Assembly: GCF_009647655.1 (NCBI RefSeq) | Contig: NZ_WJFD01000006.1 | Location: 186,001 to 250,000 of the forward strand | Direction of reading: 5' to 3' | Source of the DNA: Chitinophaga sp. SYP-B3965 | GTDB lineage: Bacteria > Bacteroidota > Bacteroidia > Chitinophagales > Chitinophagaceae | DNA length: 64,000 bases | In this document: piece after piece, positions 24,461 to 33,496 of the stretch | Layout: the number at the start of each line of letters is the position of its first letter | Numbering within the stretch: the first letter of the stretch is position 1 | Translations under genes and position numbers: made by a program | Notes under the pieces: model-generated | Seen by the model: the letters and a program-made list of their open reading frames with translations, nothing else | Database searches by the model: none | Told to the model about the DNA's origin: nothing

Positions 24461-25337
24461 AGGAAGACTTCAATTCAGAAGTTGGCAATATCTTCTTTTT
24501 AACAGGACTTTCAATAGTTGAAGGATCAATTAAGTATTTTTGAAGTGAGGCCAATTGATTGATAGCGGCTTCTCTCATCATTTCATACCGTTCTTTCTTA
24601 CCAATCCCCTGCCTGATCCATACAGCATTAAGGTTCTCTAGATTTGAAAGAACAATGAGGCGATGCGTATCAGCGCAATCCCTTATCGTTTTATATTCAT
24701 ACGCTTCTTCAGGATATTGCTCTCTCCATTGTTTCGCAGTAAGACCAAATAAAGCCAGATTTATCAAGTCGGCCTCTTCCGCGTAAATGTATACTTCACT
24801 TTTCTGTTGAGTGCCTCCCCAGGGAATGAGCTTCTCCTTTATAGCATCAGTATGAATTCTGTAATTGGTAGCCGATAGGCTCCTTCTAAAGTTCCATTCC
24901 AGACGATGTGTGTTACTCTCAATTTCCTTCAGTCTCTGAAATTCTTTAATCAGATATAACTTAAATGCCGGACTTATCCATGTGCCAAATTCAAAAGCAA
25001 TGTCTTTGTGCGCATAGGTTCCTCCATATCTGCCTGCTTTCGCAATAAGTCCAACAGCATTAGCTTTTTCAACCCATTCTTTTACACTTATTTTATAATT
25101 GTTTAATCCGGCTTGACTCTTAATTATGGCAGATTCGCCATAATTAAAATCTGGATTGTTTATTGATTCCCAGATGCTTAAAAATTCAACCGTATTTCTA
25201 TTTCGAAGCCAGTCGGATATGAAGAAATCTCCTTCTTTGGCTTTCAACATATCGGTTATTGATATATAATCATCATTGTTATAGTTAACAACACGTATGA
25301 TAGTATCATTTACTGTTATTTCTCTTTTCTTAGCCAT
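24453..25337 (-). CDS. KilA-N domain DNA-binding protein
   Basis: 294 residues. The N-terminal about 115 residues match the KilA-N/APSES-like fold: DYISITDMLKAKEG, WLRNRNTVEFLSIWE, YGGTYAHKDIAFEFGTWISPAFKLYLI. This domain binds DNA and is typical of phage and large DNA viruses, with many chromosomal copies of unknown role. The C-terminal half (about 150-290) includes LINLALFGLTAKQWREQYPE, a conserved tail seen in chromosomal KilA-N proteins. Its AT-richer composition than its neighbours suggests acquisition. No phage genes are adjacent. It lies downstream of the small RNA at 25423-25532 and has no exact promoter of its own. Confidence 0.85.
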   Translation of the reverse strand: MAKKREITVNDTIIRVVNYNNDDYISITDMLKAKEGDFFISDWLRNRNTVEFLSIWESINNPDFNYGESAIIKSQAGLNNYKISVKEWVEKANAVGLIAKAGRYGGTYAHKDIAFEFGTWISPAFKLYLIKEFQRLKEIESNTHRLEWNFRRSLSATNYRIHTDAIKEKLIPWGGTQQKSEVYIYAEEADLINLALFGLTAKQWREQYPEEAYEYKTIRDCADTHRLIVLSNLENLNAVWIRQGIGKKERYEMMREAAINQLASLQKYLIDPSTIESPVKKKILPTSELKSSFT

Positions 25338-25422
25338 TATCTTGCGATTAATTGAATAGGTGTATGATTATGCCTGAAGTATTAGGTATAACAATTGTCT
25401 TAAAATTGGAGTTGATTGGCAT

Positions 25423-25532
25423 AAAAAAAGCCAGACCCTAAAGCGGCATACTTACATTATGCTTACGATAACCCTGATGGTCGTCACGCTGGATTTAGGA
25501 TTTACCTGGCAGGTATAACACTGTGTTATACT
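25423..25532 (-). ncRNA. Candidate structured small RNA with own promoter and terminator
   Basis: Read on the minus strand. A 5' palindrome GTATAACACTGTGTTATAC (25531-25513) can form a hairpin. A long interrupted stem follows: GCCAG (25510-25506) with CTGGC (25434-25430), CCTAAA (25499-25494) with TTTAGG (25442-25437), and GCG (25489-25487) with CGC (25445-25443). It closes a three-way junction holding two hairpins, ACGA/TCGT (25484-25481 with 25468-25465) and GCATA/TATGC (25462-25458 with 25450-25446). T7 follows directly (25429-25423). The transcript would be about 110 nt. It lies between folA and the KilA-N gene, so it could be a free RNA or a terminating leader of KilA-N. I cannot match it to a known RNA family. 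Confidence 0.72.
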
Positions 25533-25538
25533 TCTCTA

Positions 25539-25569
25539 CAAAGGTAGAGCTTCGTTTTTAATCAGCAAA
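25539..25569 (-). promoter_or_regulatory. Consensus promoter driving the candidate small RNA
   Basis: Minus-strand TTTG (25569-25566), a 19-base spacer and TACCTTTG (25546-25539) match the Bacteroidota consensus exactly. The predicted +1 near 25532 falls at the edge of the 19-bp palindrome, which could be an operator as well as an RNA hairpin. Confidence 0.75.
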
Positions 25570-25643
25570 GAAAAGCATATCGGTTTTACAATACAATTTA
25601 TCACTTTAAGATGCGTATTATCGCTTTTGGATTAAATTCTTCA

Positions 25644-26141
25644 TTATTTCCTTTCCCAGATTTCAAAAGTATATGGCAGGTTATTCTTCTCATCCACATC
25701 ATGCGCTTCACTGCGTTTCAACTCCCATTCGTTTTTATCTATTTCTGGAAAGTAAGCATCTCCTTCTACCTGCGCGTGAATGCGTGTGATGTAGATGCGG
25801 TTTACTTTGGGGAAGGCTTGTAAGAATATTTCTGTTCCTCCTGTGATGAAGATCTCATTTACTTCCTGCTTTTCTGCTTCTGCGATAGCTTCATCTATTG
25901 AGGAAACTACGGTGATGCCGGGTTGGGTGTAATCTTTTTGTCTTGTTATGACAATGTTCTGGCGGCCTTTCAGGGGTTGGCCCATGGATTCAAAGGTCTT
26001 GCGGCCCATGATGATGGGCATGGCCCAGGTGGTGTTCTTGAAATATTGAAGGTCTGCCGGAAGATTCCAGGGTAAGCGGTTTTGGATGCCGATCACATTG
26101 TTCTCTGAGGCAGCAACGATAATAGAAATGATGGGGGTCAT
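25644..26141 (-). CDS. folA: Dihydrofolate reductase
   Basis: 165 residues, the normal size. ISIIVAASENNVIGIQNRLPWNLPADLQYFKNTT is the substrate and cofactor site (the acidic active-site residue is D of PADLQ). MGRKTFESMGQPLKGRQNIVITR and FITGGTEIF form the NADPH-binding parts. It regenerates tetrahydrofolate from the dihydrofolate made by ThyA. Its ATG overlaps the thyA stop by 4 bases, so the two are an operon and probably translationally coupled. Confidence 0.97.
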   Translation of the reverse strand: MTPIISIIVAASENNVIGIQNRLPWNLPADLQYFKNTTWAMPIIMGRKTFESMGQPLKGRQNIVITRQKDYTQPGITVVSSIDEAIAEAEKQEVNEIFITGGTEIFLQAFPKVNRIYITRIHAQVEGDAYFPEIDKNEWELKRSEAHDVDEKNNLPYTFEIWERK

Positions 26142-26932
26142 ACAGCTACGGGGGCTTTGATGTGTGGATGGAACTCATAGTTTTCCAACTGGAAATCCTC
26201 AAACTCAAAACTGTAAATATCTTTTACAGCGGGATTGATTTTCATGGTTGGCAATGGATAAGGCTTGCGGGTGAGTTGCAATTGCGCCTGTTCCAAATGA
26301 TTGTTATAAAGATGCACATCCCCAAAGCTGTGAATAAAATCACCGGGCTGCAGATCACATACTTGTGCGATCATGAGGGTAAGCAAAGCGTAAGAGGCAA
26401 TGTTGAAAGGCACACCTAAAAATACGTCCGCACTGCGCTGGTATAACTGGCAGCTGAGCTTACCGTCTGCTACATAAAACTGGAAGAGGCAGTGGCAAGG
26501 GCTGAGGGCCATGTCCGGCAGGTCTGCTACGTTCCAGGCGTTTACGATCAGGCGGCGGGAATCAGGGTTCTTTTTGATCTGGTTCACCACATCCGTGATC
26601 TGGTCGAAGGTTTTGCCATTGGCACCTTCCCAGCTGCGCCATTGTTTGCCATATACAGGACCCAGGTCTCCTTCTGCGTTCGCCCATTCATCCCAGATCT
26701 TCACACCATGCTCCTGCAGGTATTTGACATTGGTATCCCCTTTCAGGAACCATAACAGTTCGTATATAATTGATTTTAAGTGCAGTTTTTTGGTGGTGAC
26801 CATCGGAAAACCTTCCTGGAGGTTAAAGCGCATCTGGTATCCGAACAAACTACGGGTACCGGTGCCTGTACGGTCTGTTTTATCGTTTCCTTTATCCAGG
26901 ATATCTTGTAATAAATTCAGGTATTGTTGCAT
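26138..26932 (-). CDS. thyA: Thymidylate synthase
   Basis: 264 residues, equal in length to the classical enzyme. The catalytic nucleophile C146 is in ALSPCHCLFQFYV. RSADVFLGVPFNIASYA, GDVHLYNNH and the C-terminal HIKAPVAV are conserved substrate and folate contacts. It methylates dUMP with methylene-tetrahydrofolate. It is first in the thyA-folA operon. An exact -7 box TAGATTTG lies at 27042-27035, about 100 bases upstream, without a clear -33 box. Confidence 0.98.
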   Translation of the reverse strand: MQQYLNLLQDILDKGNDKTDRTGTGTRSLFGYQMRFNLQEGFPMVTTKKLHLKSIIYELLWFLKGDTNVKYLQEHGVKIWDEWANAEGDLGPVYGKQWRSWEGANGKTFDQITDVVNQIKKNPDSRRLIVNAWNVADLPDMALSPCHCLFQFYVADGKLSCQLYQRSADVFLGVPFNIASYALLTLMIAQVCDLQPGDFIHSFGDVHLYNNHLEQAQLQLTRKPYPLPTMKINPAVKDIYSFEFEDFQLENYEFHPHIKAPVAV

Positions 26933-27537
26933 GACCCCGCAAATTACTTTTTTTCAGCCGTATTTAGCCAAATTAGGTGAACAAAGCGTTCAAATTACAC
27001 GAAGTAATAATATAAAATAAATCGATAAAACAAACAAATCTACTTTACGTCAAATTTCAGTAATCTGCATTAATTGAGGAGACCATATCACAGTGTTAAA
27101 GCAACAATCTTAACCGCTAAAAACTATAAGCTTAGAAAAAAGGACCCGGTTATCATCAACCAAAATCATTGCAAGGTCATAGTATTTATTTAACAGCGAA
27201 AAGGGAGCACAGATTTATCAATTAACCCGGCAACTCTGGCACAACAAAATGGATCGCACATTACAATAAGTAAGGAAGAACCCAAAATTATCCTGGACAA
27301 AGAAATCCTGTTTTCAGTTAGTTCATAAACCTTCCCATTTATGATCAATAGCTATTCGGCATAGTTCGAATTGACCCTGCTTGTTATAACCAATTTATCA
27401 ACCTCTAAAAATGCTCCACTATGCAACTTAATGTACTCCATTAGGGGGCCTCGCCTATTTGGCCCGGCCCTCCCATTCTCTATCTTTTTCTTTATCAACC
27501 TAATCATTCTTTCTTAAACCTCTAAAATCGCCAGAAC
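26933..27537. other. Divergent intergenic region thyA / SusC
   Basis: About 600 AT-rich bases with no plausible gene on either strand. It holds the thyA -7 box at 27035-27042. I see no exact TAnnTTTG box for the SusC gene and no sigma or anti-sigma gene, so how this SusC/SusD pair is regulated is not visible. The long leader could hold post-transcriptional control. Confidence 0.5.
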
Positions 27538-30504
27538 ATGTTTCGAATCAAACATTTGATGCTGCTGCTCATTATGCTATGCAGCACTCTCCTTGCTGCC
27601 GCGCAGCAAAAAGTGACCGGAAGGGTCATAGATGCGGCAGGAAATGGTATTCCCGGAGTAACCATACGGATACTTCAATCCAACCGCGGTACCATTGCTG
27701 ATGTGAACGGCCGTTATTCCCTGGAAGCAGAAAACGGCAGCACCCTTTCCTTTACATTCACCGGATACAAAACACACCAGATAGTGGTGAACGGCACTAC
27801 TGTGAACGTAACCTTACAGGAAGATTACGCCAACCTCGATGAGGTAGTGATCACCGGGCTCGCTACCACGGTAAAAAGAAGTAACCTCGCTAATGCGGTG
27901 GCTACTATTTCTGCCAAAGAACTGTATGGTGTAGCACCTGCACAAACTTTTGACGCCGCTCTCAGCGGCAAGATCCCTGGTGCATTGATCACCGCCAACT
28001 CCGGTGCGCCCGGTGGCGGCATTTCTGTGAAACTGCGGGGCGTTACTTCCATTTTTGGTAACTCCCAACCACTGTATGTAGTGGATGGTGTGTTCATCAG
28101 TAATGTGAGTGTGCCCGCTGGTTTAAACCTGATCACGGCTGCTGCCAGTGCAGGTAACCCACAGAACCAGGATAATCCTTCCAGCCGTGTGGCCGACCTG
28201 AACCCGGAAGATATTGAGAACATTGAAATTCTGAAAGGCGCTTCTGCAGCAGCTATCTATGGCTCTAAAGCAGCGGCGGGTGTAATATTGATCACTACTA
28301 AAAAAGGCAGCTCATTAGGAAAGACCACGGTACGTTTCCGGCAGGATGTGGGTGTGAACCAGGTACGCAAATTATTAGGCGTAAGGCAATTCACGGAGCA
28401 AACGGCATTTGACCTGGGTGGCGCTACTGCCAGGGATAATTTTATTGCCGCCCGCAATGCCGGTAAATTATATGATTATGAAAAAGAGATGTATGGGGAA
28501 AAAGGGCTGATATTGAATACCGGCGTGAGTGTAAGTGGTGGTGATGACAGGACTGGTTTCTATTTTTCTGCCAACCGTAAATCAGAAGAAGGCATCATTA
28601 AAAACACCGGTTACCTCAACAATGCGCTGCGCCTGAATGTGGACCATAAACTCACAGACCGCATCAGCGTTGGTTTGCGGTTCGCTTACATGAACACTTC
28701 AGCAGACCGTGGCTTAACCAACAATGATAATAACAGTGTTACCTATGGTGTTTCGCTGGCTACGATCCCGCAGTTCCTGGAACAGCATCCGGACGCGTTA
28801 GGGAATTACCCTGTAAATCCTAACGCCGCCAATCCCCTGGAAACAAGGGATAAGATGAGGAACAACGAAACCACCAACCGTTTCATCACCGGTGGTGAGA
28901 TCAAAGCGGTATTACATCAGAATGACAAGACCAATACCAAACTGATCGTAAGAGGTGGTATCGACTTCTTCAATCTTAAAACAGAAGCTATTTTCCCACG
29001 TTCCCTGCAGTTTATGAAAGGCGGGCTGGAAGGCGCTTCCATACAGGGTAATACCAATAACCTGAATACAAACCTGGCCGGTATCCTGGTGAATCAATTC
29101 AGTGCAACACCTGATCTGAACTTCACCACTTCCCTGGGTGCCACGCTGGAAACAAGTTACCTGGATAATATCATTGCTTCTGCTACCAATATCATTCCTT
29201 CTCAAACTAACCTGGATCAGGCTTCCAATTCCAACCTGCAACAGTTCCGTTTGAAATACCGCGATAACGGTATTTTTGTACAGGAAGAAGTATTGATCAT
29301 GGATGCGATCACCGCTTCTGCAGGTGTGCGTTTCGACCGGTCCACGAATAACGGGGATTATAAAAAGTACTTCGTACTGCCAAAAGCATCTGTATCCTGG
29401 AACCTCGCCAAGATGCCTTTCTGGAATATCCAGACGATCAACAGTTTCAAACTGCGGGCAGCTTATGGTGCTGCTGGTAACGTAGCGCCTTACGGTGCAA
29501 GGTTCCTGGCTGTAACGGCCAGCAATACCGGTCAGCAACCGGGATCATTGGTGGATACGCAATTTGGTAATGAGAACATTGAACAGGAACGGCAAACAGA
29601 ATTTGAAGCAGGGTTGGATGTGAGCTTCTTCAATGGAAGACTGAGCCTGGAAGCTACTTACTATAACAAAAAGATCTTTGATCTGCTGTTACGCCGTAAC
29701 CTGCAACCTTCCAGCGGATTTGCCCAGCAGTGGGTGAACGGGGGCGACTTGCAAAATAAAGGTATTGAGTTAGGCATCAATGCCATCCCTGTTAACACGA
29801 AGAATTTCCGTTGGAGTTCTACCGTTAATTTCTGGAAGAACACTTCAGAGATCACCCGCCTTACCATTCCTGCTTTCCCGCTGGGTGCGTTTGGTAACAC
29901 ACTCGGTAACTTCTTTATTGAAGAAGGAAAATCTGCCACACAGATCATTGGTACATTGGGCACCGGCAAAGGTGTAGGTGTATTGGGCAATGCAGAGCCT
30001 GACTTCCAGATGAGCTTCTTTAACGACCTCACCCTGTTCCGCAACTTTAGCCTGCGCTTCATGATCCATTGGAAACAAGGTGGCCAGAACATCAACCTCA
30101 CCGAATACCTTTCAGACATATTCGGTACGTCGCATGACTACGATGACGATGATAATGGCAATGGCATAAAAGACGGTCTGGACCGCATGGCTTCTGCCGG
30201 TAAGAACGAAGCTGCCATCCGTGTACAGAATTCATCGTATGTACGTATCCGTGAGATAGGATTGTATTACAACATACCTATCCAAAAGAACAGGTATATC
30301 CAGGCCGTGAACATCGGCGCATCTGCTAATAACTGGTTCACTTTCACAAAATACAAGAGTTATGATCCGGAGTCTTCCAACTTTGGCAGTAACACCCTTT
30401 CTACCGCTACAACCCGCGGTAGTACAGGTGTTTCCACCGGAGTGGAGGTAACGCCTTACCCGGCTTCCAAACGTGCATCACTGCATTTGTCTGTCACCTT
30501 CTGA
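27538..30504 (+). CDS. SusC/RagA-type TonB-dependent outer membrane transporter
   Basis: 988 residues with a signal peptide (to about 22, LLAAAQQ). A carboxypeptidase-like regulatory domain (VTGRVIDAAGNGIPGVTIRI to about 95) comes first. The plug domain follows, with LRGVTSIFGNSQPLYVVDGV and the SusC signature ENIEILKGASAAAIYGSKAAAGVILITTKKG. The rest is a 22-strand barrel ending SLHLSVTF with a terminal aromatic residue. It imports a ligand delivered by the SusD-like lipoprotein using TonB energy. The ligand is unknown, because no degradative enzyme lies in the operon. Confidence 0.96.
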   Translation: MFRIKHLMLLLIMLCSTLLAAAQQKVTGRVIDAAGNGIPGVTIRILQSNRGTIADVNGRYSLEAENGSTLSFTFTGYKTHQIVVNGTTVNVTLQEDYANLDEVVITGLATTVKRSNLANAVATISAKELYGVAPAQTFDAALSGKIPGALITANSGAPGGGISVKLRGVTSIFGNSQPLYVVDGVFISNVSVPAGLNLITAAASAGNPQNQDNPSSRVADLNPEDIENIEILKGASAAAIYGSKAAAGVILITTKKGSSLGKTTVRFRQDVGVNQVRKLLGVRQFTEQTAFDLGGATARDNFIAARNAGKLYDYEKEMYGEKGLILNTGVSVSGGDDRTGFYFSANRKSEEGIIKNTGYLNNALRLNVDHKLTDRISVGLRFAYMNTSADRGLTNNDNNSVTYGVSLATIPQFLEQHPDALGNYPVNPNAANPLETRDKMRNNETTNRFITGGEIKAVLHQNDKTNTKLIVRGGIDFFNLKTEAIFPRSLQFMKGGLEGASIQGNTNNLNTNLAGILVNQFSATPDLNFTTSLGATLETSYLDNIIASATNIIPSQTNLDQASNSNLQQFRLKYRDNGIFVQEEVLIMDAITASAGVRFDRSTNNGDYKKYFVLPKASVSWNLAKMPFWNIQTINSFKLRAAYGAAGNVAPYGARFLAVTASNTGQQPGSLVDTQFGNENIEQERQTEFEAGLDVSFFNGRLSLEATYYNKKIFDLLLRRNLQPSSGFAQQWVNGGDLQNKGIELGINAIPVNTKNFRWSSTVNFWKNTSEITRLTIPAFPLGAFGNTLGNFFIEEGKSATQIIGTLGTGKGVGVLGNAEPDFQMSFFNDLTLFRNFSLRFMIHWKQGGQNINLTEYLSDIFGTSHDYDDDDNGNGIKDGLDRMASAGKNEAAIRVQNSSYVRIREIGLYYNIPIQKNRYIQAVNIGASANNWFTFTKYKSYDPESSNFGSNTLSTATTRGSTGVSTGVEVTPYPASKRASLHLSVTF

Positions 30505-30532
30505 TCATCGTGTAACATTAAATCATTGAACC

Positions 30533-31831
30533 ATGAAACATCGTATCAAACTACTCATTATATGCATTGCCCTGCTTGGGCCGCTGGCCTGCCAGAAGGG
30601 AGAGATCCCCAATCTGAACACTCCTGTTGCGGGAGACCTTGTTAGAAGGGCCACGAAAGAACAACTCGCCACACTGGTAGTTGGATTGGAATCCGGCACA
30701 CGTCTCAGCATCGCTACTTACTACGACGGTGTAAGTATCCTGGGCCGTGAAGCTTATCGCTTCTCAGGCTCAGAACCCCGCTGGACAACGGAAATGATGG
30801 GTACCGGCGAATTGGATAACAATACCTTTTATACCACCAACCCCTGGACTTCCCGCTATCGCATAGTGCGCCAGGGTTATATCCTCATAGATGCCGCTAC
30901 TAATTCTGCTGTACTTTCTGCAGAAGAGAAAAAAGGATATATTGGTTTTGCCAAAACAGTGATGGCACATCAGCTGCTGATGAACCTTACCATGACCTGG
31001 AGCAACGGTATCCGTACAGATGTAAAAGATCCGGAAAAACTGGGGCCATTTAAACCAGACCAGGCAGCGCTGACAGATATTGCAACTTTGCTGGATGAAG
31101 CAAAAGCAGATCTTACCGGCAGTGCTATCAGCTTTCCGCTTTCTTCCGGTTATACCGGATTTAAAACCCCGGCTGGCATGCTCCAGTTCAATCGCGCCCT
31201 CGCGGCAAGGGTAGCCGTTTACCGCCAACAATGGGCGGCGGCACTAACAGCCCTGAATGAATCTTTCTTTAATCTGAACGGCGCATTTGCTACAGGTGTT
31301 TCCCATGAGTTCTCTGGCTCCAGCGGAGACCTGCTGAATCCGCTTTATCTCCCGCAAAATAGTCCGGGTGAAAAAAGACTGGCGCATCCTTCTTATGTAG
31401 CAGACATCACACCCGGAGATGACCGCATCGGGAAAGCTACTTTACGCAATGATGCTCCTACATTAGATAATCTTACTTCCAACAGGGATATCTGGATCAT
31501 TAAAACCAATACGGACTTCTTCCCTATTATCAGGAATGAAGAACTCGTTCTCATTTATGCGGAAGCTAAAATTCAGTTGACTGCTTTTCCGGATGCTATT
31601 GTGGCTCTTAACAGGATCCGTACTGGTCATAATCTGCCGGTATATGCGGGCGCCGCTACATCGGCGGCATTGATCACGGAAATGTTGCGGCAGAGGAGGT
31701 TTTCTCTTTTTGCAGAAGGCCATAGATGGGTAGATATGCGGCGTTACAACCGCCTGGCGGAATTGCCTAATACAAGAGTGGGAGATAAAGTGTGGGATAA
31801 ATATCCGATTCCTTTAACCGAGGCGAATTAG
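30533..31831 (+). CDS. SusD/RagB-like outer membrane lipoprotein
   Basis: 432 residues, a little short for SusD. Lipoprotein signal with lipobox LGPLAC at about 20. The TPR-like SusD fold is seen in GFAKTVMAHQLLMNLTMTW, ALAARVAVYRQQWAAALTALN and the C-terminal hallmark LRQRRFSLFAEGHRWVDMRRYNRL. It caps the SusC transporter and binds the ligand at the cell surface. It starts 28 bases after SusC and ends in a hairpin region, so the operon is SusC-SusD only. Confidence 0.93.
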   Translation: MKHRIKLLIICIALLGPLACQKGEIPNLNTPVAGDLVRRATKEQLATLVVGLESGTRLSIATYYDGVSILGREAYRFSGSEPRWTTEMMGTGELDNNTFYTTNPWTSRYRIVRQGYILIDAATNSAVLSAEEKKGYIGFAKTVMAHQLLMNLTMTWSNGIRTDVKDPEKLGPFKPDQAALTDIATLLDEAKADLTGSAISFPLSSGYTGFKTPAGMLQFNRALAARVAVYRQQWAAALTALNESFFNLNGAFATGVSHEFSGSSGDLLNPLYLPQNSPGEKRLAHPSYVADITPGDDRIGKATLRNDAPTLDNLTSNRDIWIIKTNTDFFPIIRNEELVLIYAEAKIQLTAFPDAIVALNRIRTGHNLPVYAGAATSAALITEMLRQRRFSLFAEGHRWVDMRRYNRLAELPNTRVGDKVWDKYPIPLTEAN

Positions 31832-31852
31832 AGGTTGTATAAGAAAGAAAAA

Positions 31853-31880
31853 GGCCGCTCCTGTATGGGGGCGGCTTTTT
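31853..31880. terminator. Terminator hairpin after SusD
   Basis: GCCGC (31854-31858) pairs with GCGGC (31871-31875), with flanking weaker pairs. An A-rich stretch precedes and T5 follows. Confidence 0.75.
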
Positions 31881-31894
31881 GTTTTGGTTATGAG

Positions 31895-32104
31895 TTTGCC
31901 GCGCAGCAAAGGGCGGTGTGTTTTTCTTTTTAGGGAAGTTTTTTTTAAGCTGTTCTGAGAAGAACGGCTTTTTCATTTGCCTCGCAGCAAAGGGCGGTGT
32001 GTTTTTCTTTTTAGGAGAAATTTTTTTACCGCTGTTCTGAGAAGAGTGGCTGTCCCCTTTTTCAGGAAGGAAGATTTTTAAAGCTGTTCTAAGAAGGGCG
32101 GCTT
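31895..32104. repeat. 81-bp tandem repeat carrying terminator-like hairpins
   Basis: Two near-identical units start at 31895 and 31976 (period 81) and share GCAGCAAAGGGCGGTGTG followed by TTTTTCTTTTTAGG. Each ends in a hairpin built on GCTGTTCT-gag-AGAA (31947-31970 and 32029-32052). A third, shorter copy keeps only the hairpin part (32080-32103). The first and third hairpins are followed by T-rich or A/T-rich tracts and resemble duplicated transcription terminators. The region separates the convergent SusD and proline dehydrogenase genes. Confidence 0.8.
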
Positions 32105-32126
32105 TAAAATTTCTTCAATGCTTTGT

Positions 32127-33305
32127 CTACATCTTCCTGCGCTGCATTTCCGAACGGATCAATCCCAACTCCCTTCCCATGGAACCGGCAATGGAAGTAT
32201 TCTCCTGTGCACGGCGGATCAGGTAAGGTACCACATCCTTCACCGGACCGTAAGGCAGGTATTTGGATACGCGGTAACCGGCATGTGCCAGGTTGAAGGT
32301 GATGTTATCACTCATGCCATATAACTGTGAAAAACTTACTCTCGGGTGATTATGCGCGATGCCTTTTTCGTGGAGCAGTTCTGCTGCCAGCATGCAACTA
32401 TCTTCATTGTGTGTTCCGATGAAAAGCCCCAGGTCGTTCAGGCGGTCAAGGCAGAAACGGACTGCCGTATCGTAATCCTGGTCTGCAGCTTCTTTGCTGG
32501 GCTGGATCGGAGAAGGATATCCTTCTTCTTCCGCACGTTTGCGTTCCTTTTCCATATAAGCCCCACGTACGAGTTTTGCGCCCAGTAAATAACCGGCTGC
32601 TTTGGCTTTATCGAAAGAGGTTTCCAGGAATTCCAGCCTGTCGTGACGATATAACTGAAAGGTATTGTAAACGATCACCTGCTCTTTGTTGAAGAGGCCC
32701 ATCATCTCATCTGCCAGATCATCTACGGGTTGTTGTACCCAGGATTCTTCCGCATCTATCAGCAAACCTACTTTTCCTTTGGCAGCAGCGGAAGAGATAG
32801 TATGGATACGATCATGCACCCGTTTAAATTCCGCCTGTTCTTCCGGGCTGAGCGTTTCTCCTGCATGGATCTTTTCCAGGAGGCTGAAACGGGCAAAGCC
32901 GGTTACTTTGATGGCTATAAAAGGGATATGCGGTTTGCCGGCCGCATACTGAATGGCCCTTAAGAATTCTGGTACGGCATTATCATAATTCTCCTCTCCT
33001 TCCACGGCTTCCACACTGTAATCCAGTACAACGCCTACACCGAATTTCCCCAGTTCTTCTGCTGCACGTACTGCTTCATCCAGTGTTTCGCCACCACAAA
33101 ACTGGTTAAAGATGGTGCTTTTGATGATGCCTTTAACAGGCAGCCTCAGCTTGAAAGCAATAGGTGTGGCAATAGCGCCCAGCTTTACCAGCCAGGGTTT
33201 ACCGATGTTACTGAACAGGAAATTTGCTCTTTTCAATGCACGGTTGGACATATGCTCAAAGGCAATGGCCGTATTCTCGAAGGATAATGATAGCTGCTTT
33301 TCCAT
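32127..33305 (-). CDS. Proline dehydrogenase
   Basis: 392 residues from ATG 33305 (MEKQLSLSFENTAIAF); an upstream TTG is less likely. It is a TIM-barrel PRODH: VVLDYSVEAVEGEE, FIAIKVTGFA, IDAEESWVQ, NTFQLYRHDRLEFL, AKLVRGAYMEKER, GTHNEDS, and FSQLYGMSDNITFNLA ending in YLPYGPVKDVVPYLIRRAQENTS. The last region contains the R-R pair that binds proline. It oxidises proline to pyrroline-5-carboxylate with FAD. The second enzyme of the pathway is not nearby, so this is the separate, not the fused PutA, form. Confidence 0.95.
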   Translation of the reverse strand: MEKQLSLSFENTAIAFEHMSNRALKRANFLFSNIGKPWLVKLGAIATPIAFKLRLPVKGIIKSTIFNQFCGGETLDEAVRAAEELGKFGVGVVLDYSVEAVEGEENYDNAVPEFLRAIQYAAGKPHIPFIAIKVTGFARFSLLEKIHAGETLSPEEQAEFKRVHDRIHTISSAAAKGKVGLLIDAEESWVQQPVDDLADEMMGLFNKEQVIVYNTFQLYRHDRLEFLETSFDKAKAAGYLLGAKLVRGAYMEKERKRAEEEGYPSPIQPSKEAADQDYDTAVRFCLDRLNDLGLFIGTHNEDSCMLAAELLHEKGIAHNHPRVSFSQLYGMSDNITFNLAHAGYRVSKYLPYGPVKDVVPYLIRRAQENTSIAGSMGRELGLIRSEMQRRKM

Positions 33306-33496
33306 GGCGGGCAAAGTTAAGGGGATGGGACTGGACTAACAAAAAAGGCCTAAAACTCATGATAGTTTTCTGACATACTTCTCTTGAACGATGAGGGCTA
33401 TGTCCGAAGGAAAACATATAATTGCCGAATTTTACTATATTGTAAGCTGGACGGACAGTTATACGCACCAAAATCCTTTACTCCACATTCTTATTA

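Noticed and set aside
24453..25337. Prophage remnant around the KilA-N gene
   Set aside because: Flanking genes are dnaG and thyA-folA. There is no integrase, capsid or lysis gene, and no attachment-site repeats that I can see.
25423..25532. tRNA, SRP RNA or tmRNA at the structured locus
   Set aside because: It has no cloverleaf with CCA end, no GGAAGGAAGCAGC-type SRP apical motif, and no tag reading frame.
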